Below, one piece after another: positions 5,246 through 5,652 of a DNA stretch of 5,652 bases. The translations under genes and the position numbers were made by a program. This stretch comes from Thiohalobacter sp. (GTDB lineage: Bacteria; Pseudomonadota; Gammaproteobacteria; Thiohalobacterales; Thiohalobacteraceae), in the NCBI GenBank assembly GCA_027030825.1, contig JALVEM010000020.1:1-5652 (forward strand), read 5' to 3'. The notes under the pieces are model-generated. The model saw nothing but the letters and a program-made list of their open reading frames with translations. It ran no database searches and was not told where the DNA came from. Every line of letters begins with the position of its first letter. Position 1 is the stretch's first letter.

Positions 5246-5652
5246 ATGGAAGAATGGGTCGGTCAGCTCTGGCACCGCTTCATCACCCGGCAGGCGCGCA
5301 GGGAGCATCCCGAGGCCGCCGTGTCGCTCTCCGACGTGCGCCGGGAGGTCGCCATCCTGTTCCGGGCACTCGGCGGCGATCCGGGCCTGCGGGTCGAGAT
5401 CGCCAACGAAACGGCCCACGGCGCCCGGCGGCGCTGGCTGGAACGGATCGCCGGCACCGGTACCCATGTGGAGCTGGCCTGGCGGGATGCCGAGACCCTG
5501 CGCCTGCCCGGGCGGATCGCCTGGTTTGCCGAGCCGGACCTCAATCGCGACCTCTATCTCTGGCTTGCCGCGCTGGCCGCCCTGGCCGGGCCTCCGGCCC
5601 CGGGCGAGGACTGGCTGCAACGCAATGCCTGCATGGCGGCCCTGGTGCTGGA
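5246..5652 (+). CDS. norD: NorD, NOR activation protein, N-terminal part (3' end outside window)
   Basis: The frame from ATG 5246 is open to the window edge (135 codons plus two bases). The start MEEWVGQLWHRFITRQA, the patch FRALGGDPGLRVEIAN, then RRWLERIAGTG and LNRDLYLWLAALAALAG closely follow the N-terminal region of NorD. Full NorD is about 600-640 residues with a C-terminal von Willebrand factor A domain and metal-ion-dependent adhesion site. That part is not in the window, so it cannot be checked. NorD forms a complex with the NorQ ATPase and is required for FeB insertion into NorB. AAGGGAG (5230-5236) ahead of the ATG is a reasonable ribosome binding site. The 19-base gap after the Fe-S gene keeps it in the same operon. 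CbbO, the RuBisCO counterpart, is the main alternative but does not fit the context. Confidence 0.93.
   Translation, partial: MEEWVGQLWHRFITRQARREHPEAAVSLSDVRREVAILFRALGGDPGLRVEIANETAHGARRRWLERIAGTGTHVELAWRDAETLRLPGRIAWFAEPDLNRDLYLWLAALAALAGPPAPGEDWLQRNACMAALVL

Noticed and set aside
1..5652. Mobile elements, CRISPR arrays, tRNA or rRNA genes
   Set aside because: No transposase, terminal repeats, repeat-spacer array or tRNA-like cloverleaf was recognised. The window is almost fully occupied by the genes listed.

Overview
The window is a compact denitrification (nitric oxide reductase) operon on the + strand of a GC-rich proteobacterium. The tail of a housekeeping DNA helicase gene, uvrD, lies just upstream. 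High GC with matching third-position bias, a proteobacterial UvrD C-terminus, a cNOR-type norCB pair and norE/F/Q/D accessory genes suggest a denitrifying gamma- or betaproteobacterium. I cannot name the genus from the sequence alone.

Layout. Positions 1-159 hold the last 52 codons of uvrD. Positions 160-322 are a regulatory intergenic region. It contains an inverted repeat (196-220), a TTGAT-N4-GTCAA box of the FNR/Dnr/NnrR type (243-256) and a TCTAAT -10 element (279-284). The box and -10 have exactly the geometry of an FNR-family class II promoter (box centre at -41.5 from a start site near 291). Then follow, all on + and nearly touching: norC (323-757), norB (768-2162), norE (2166-2750), norF (2759-3025), norQ (3022-3840), a three-helix membrane protein of unknown function (3845-4234), a polytopic 4Fe-4S membrane protein related to CcoG/NosR/NapH (4231-5226), and the first 135 codons of norD (from 5246, running off the window). 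Gaps are 3-19 bases, and two junctions are ATGA stop/start overlaps, so this looks like one transcription unit with translational coupling.

How the genes work together. NorC (membrane-anchored cytochrome c) and NorB (12-helix catalytic subunit with heme b, heme b3 and non-heme FeB) form the cytochrome c-dependent NO reductase that converts 2 NO to N2O. NorQ (MoxR-class AAA+ ATPase) and NorD (its vWA-type partner) are the machinery known to be needed for FeB insertion. NorE and NorF are small membrane proteins of the cytochrome oxidase subunit III and IV types that support NOR activity or assembly. The two genes between norQ and norD are the least explained part. The CcoG-like Fe-S protein carries two 4Fe-4S motifs plus two membrane CxxxC motifs. 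By analogy with CcoG, which reduces copper for cbb3 oxidase assembly, it could supply electrons for iron handling during FeB insertion. This is a hypothesis drawn from context, not a demonstrated function.
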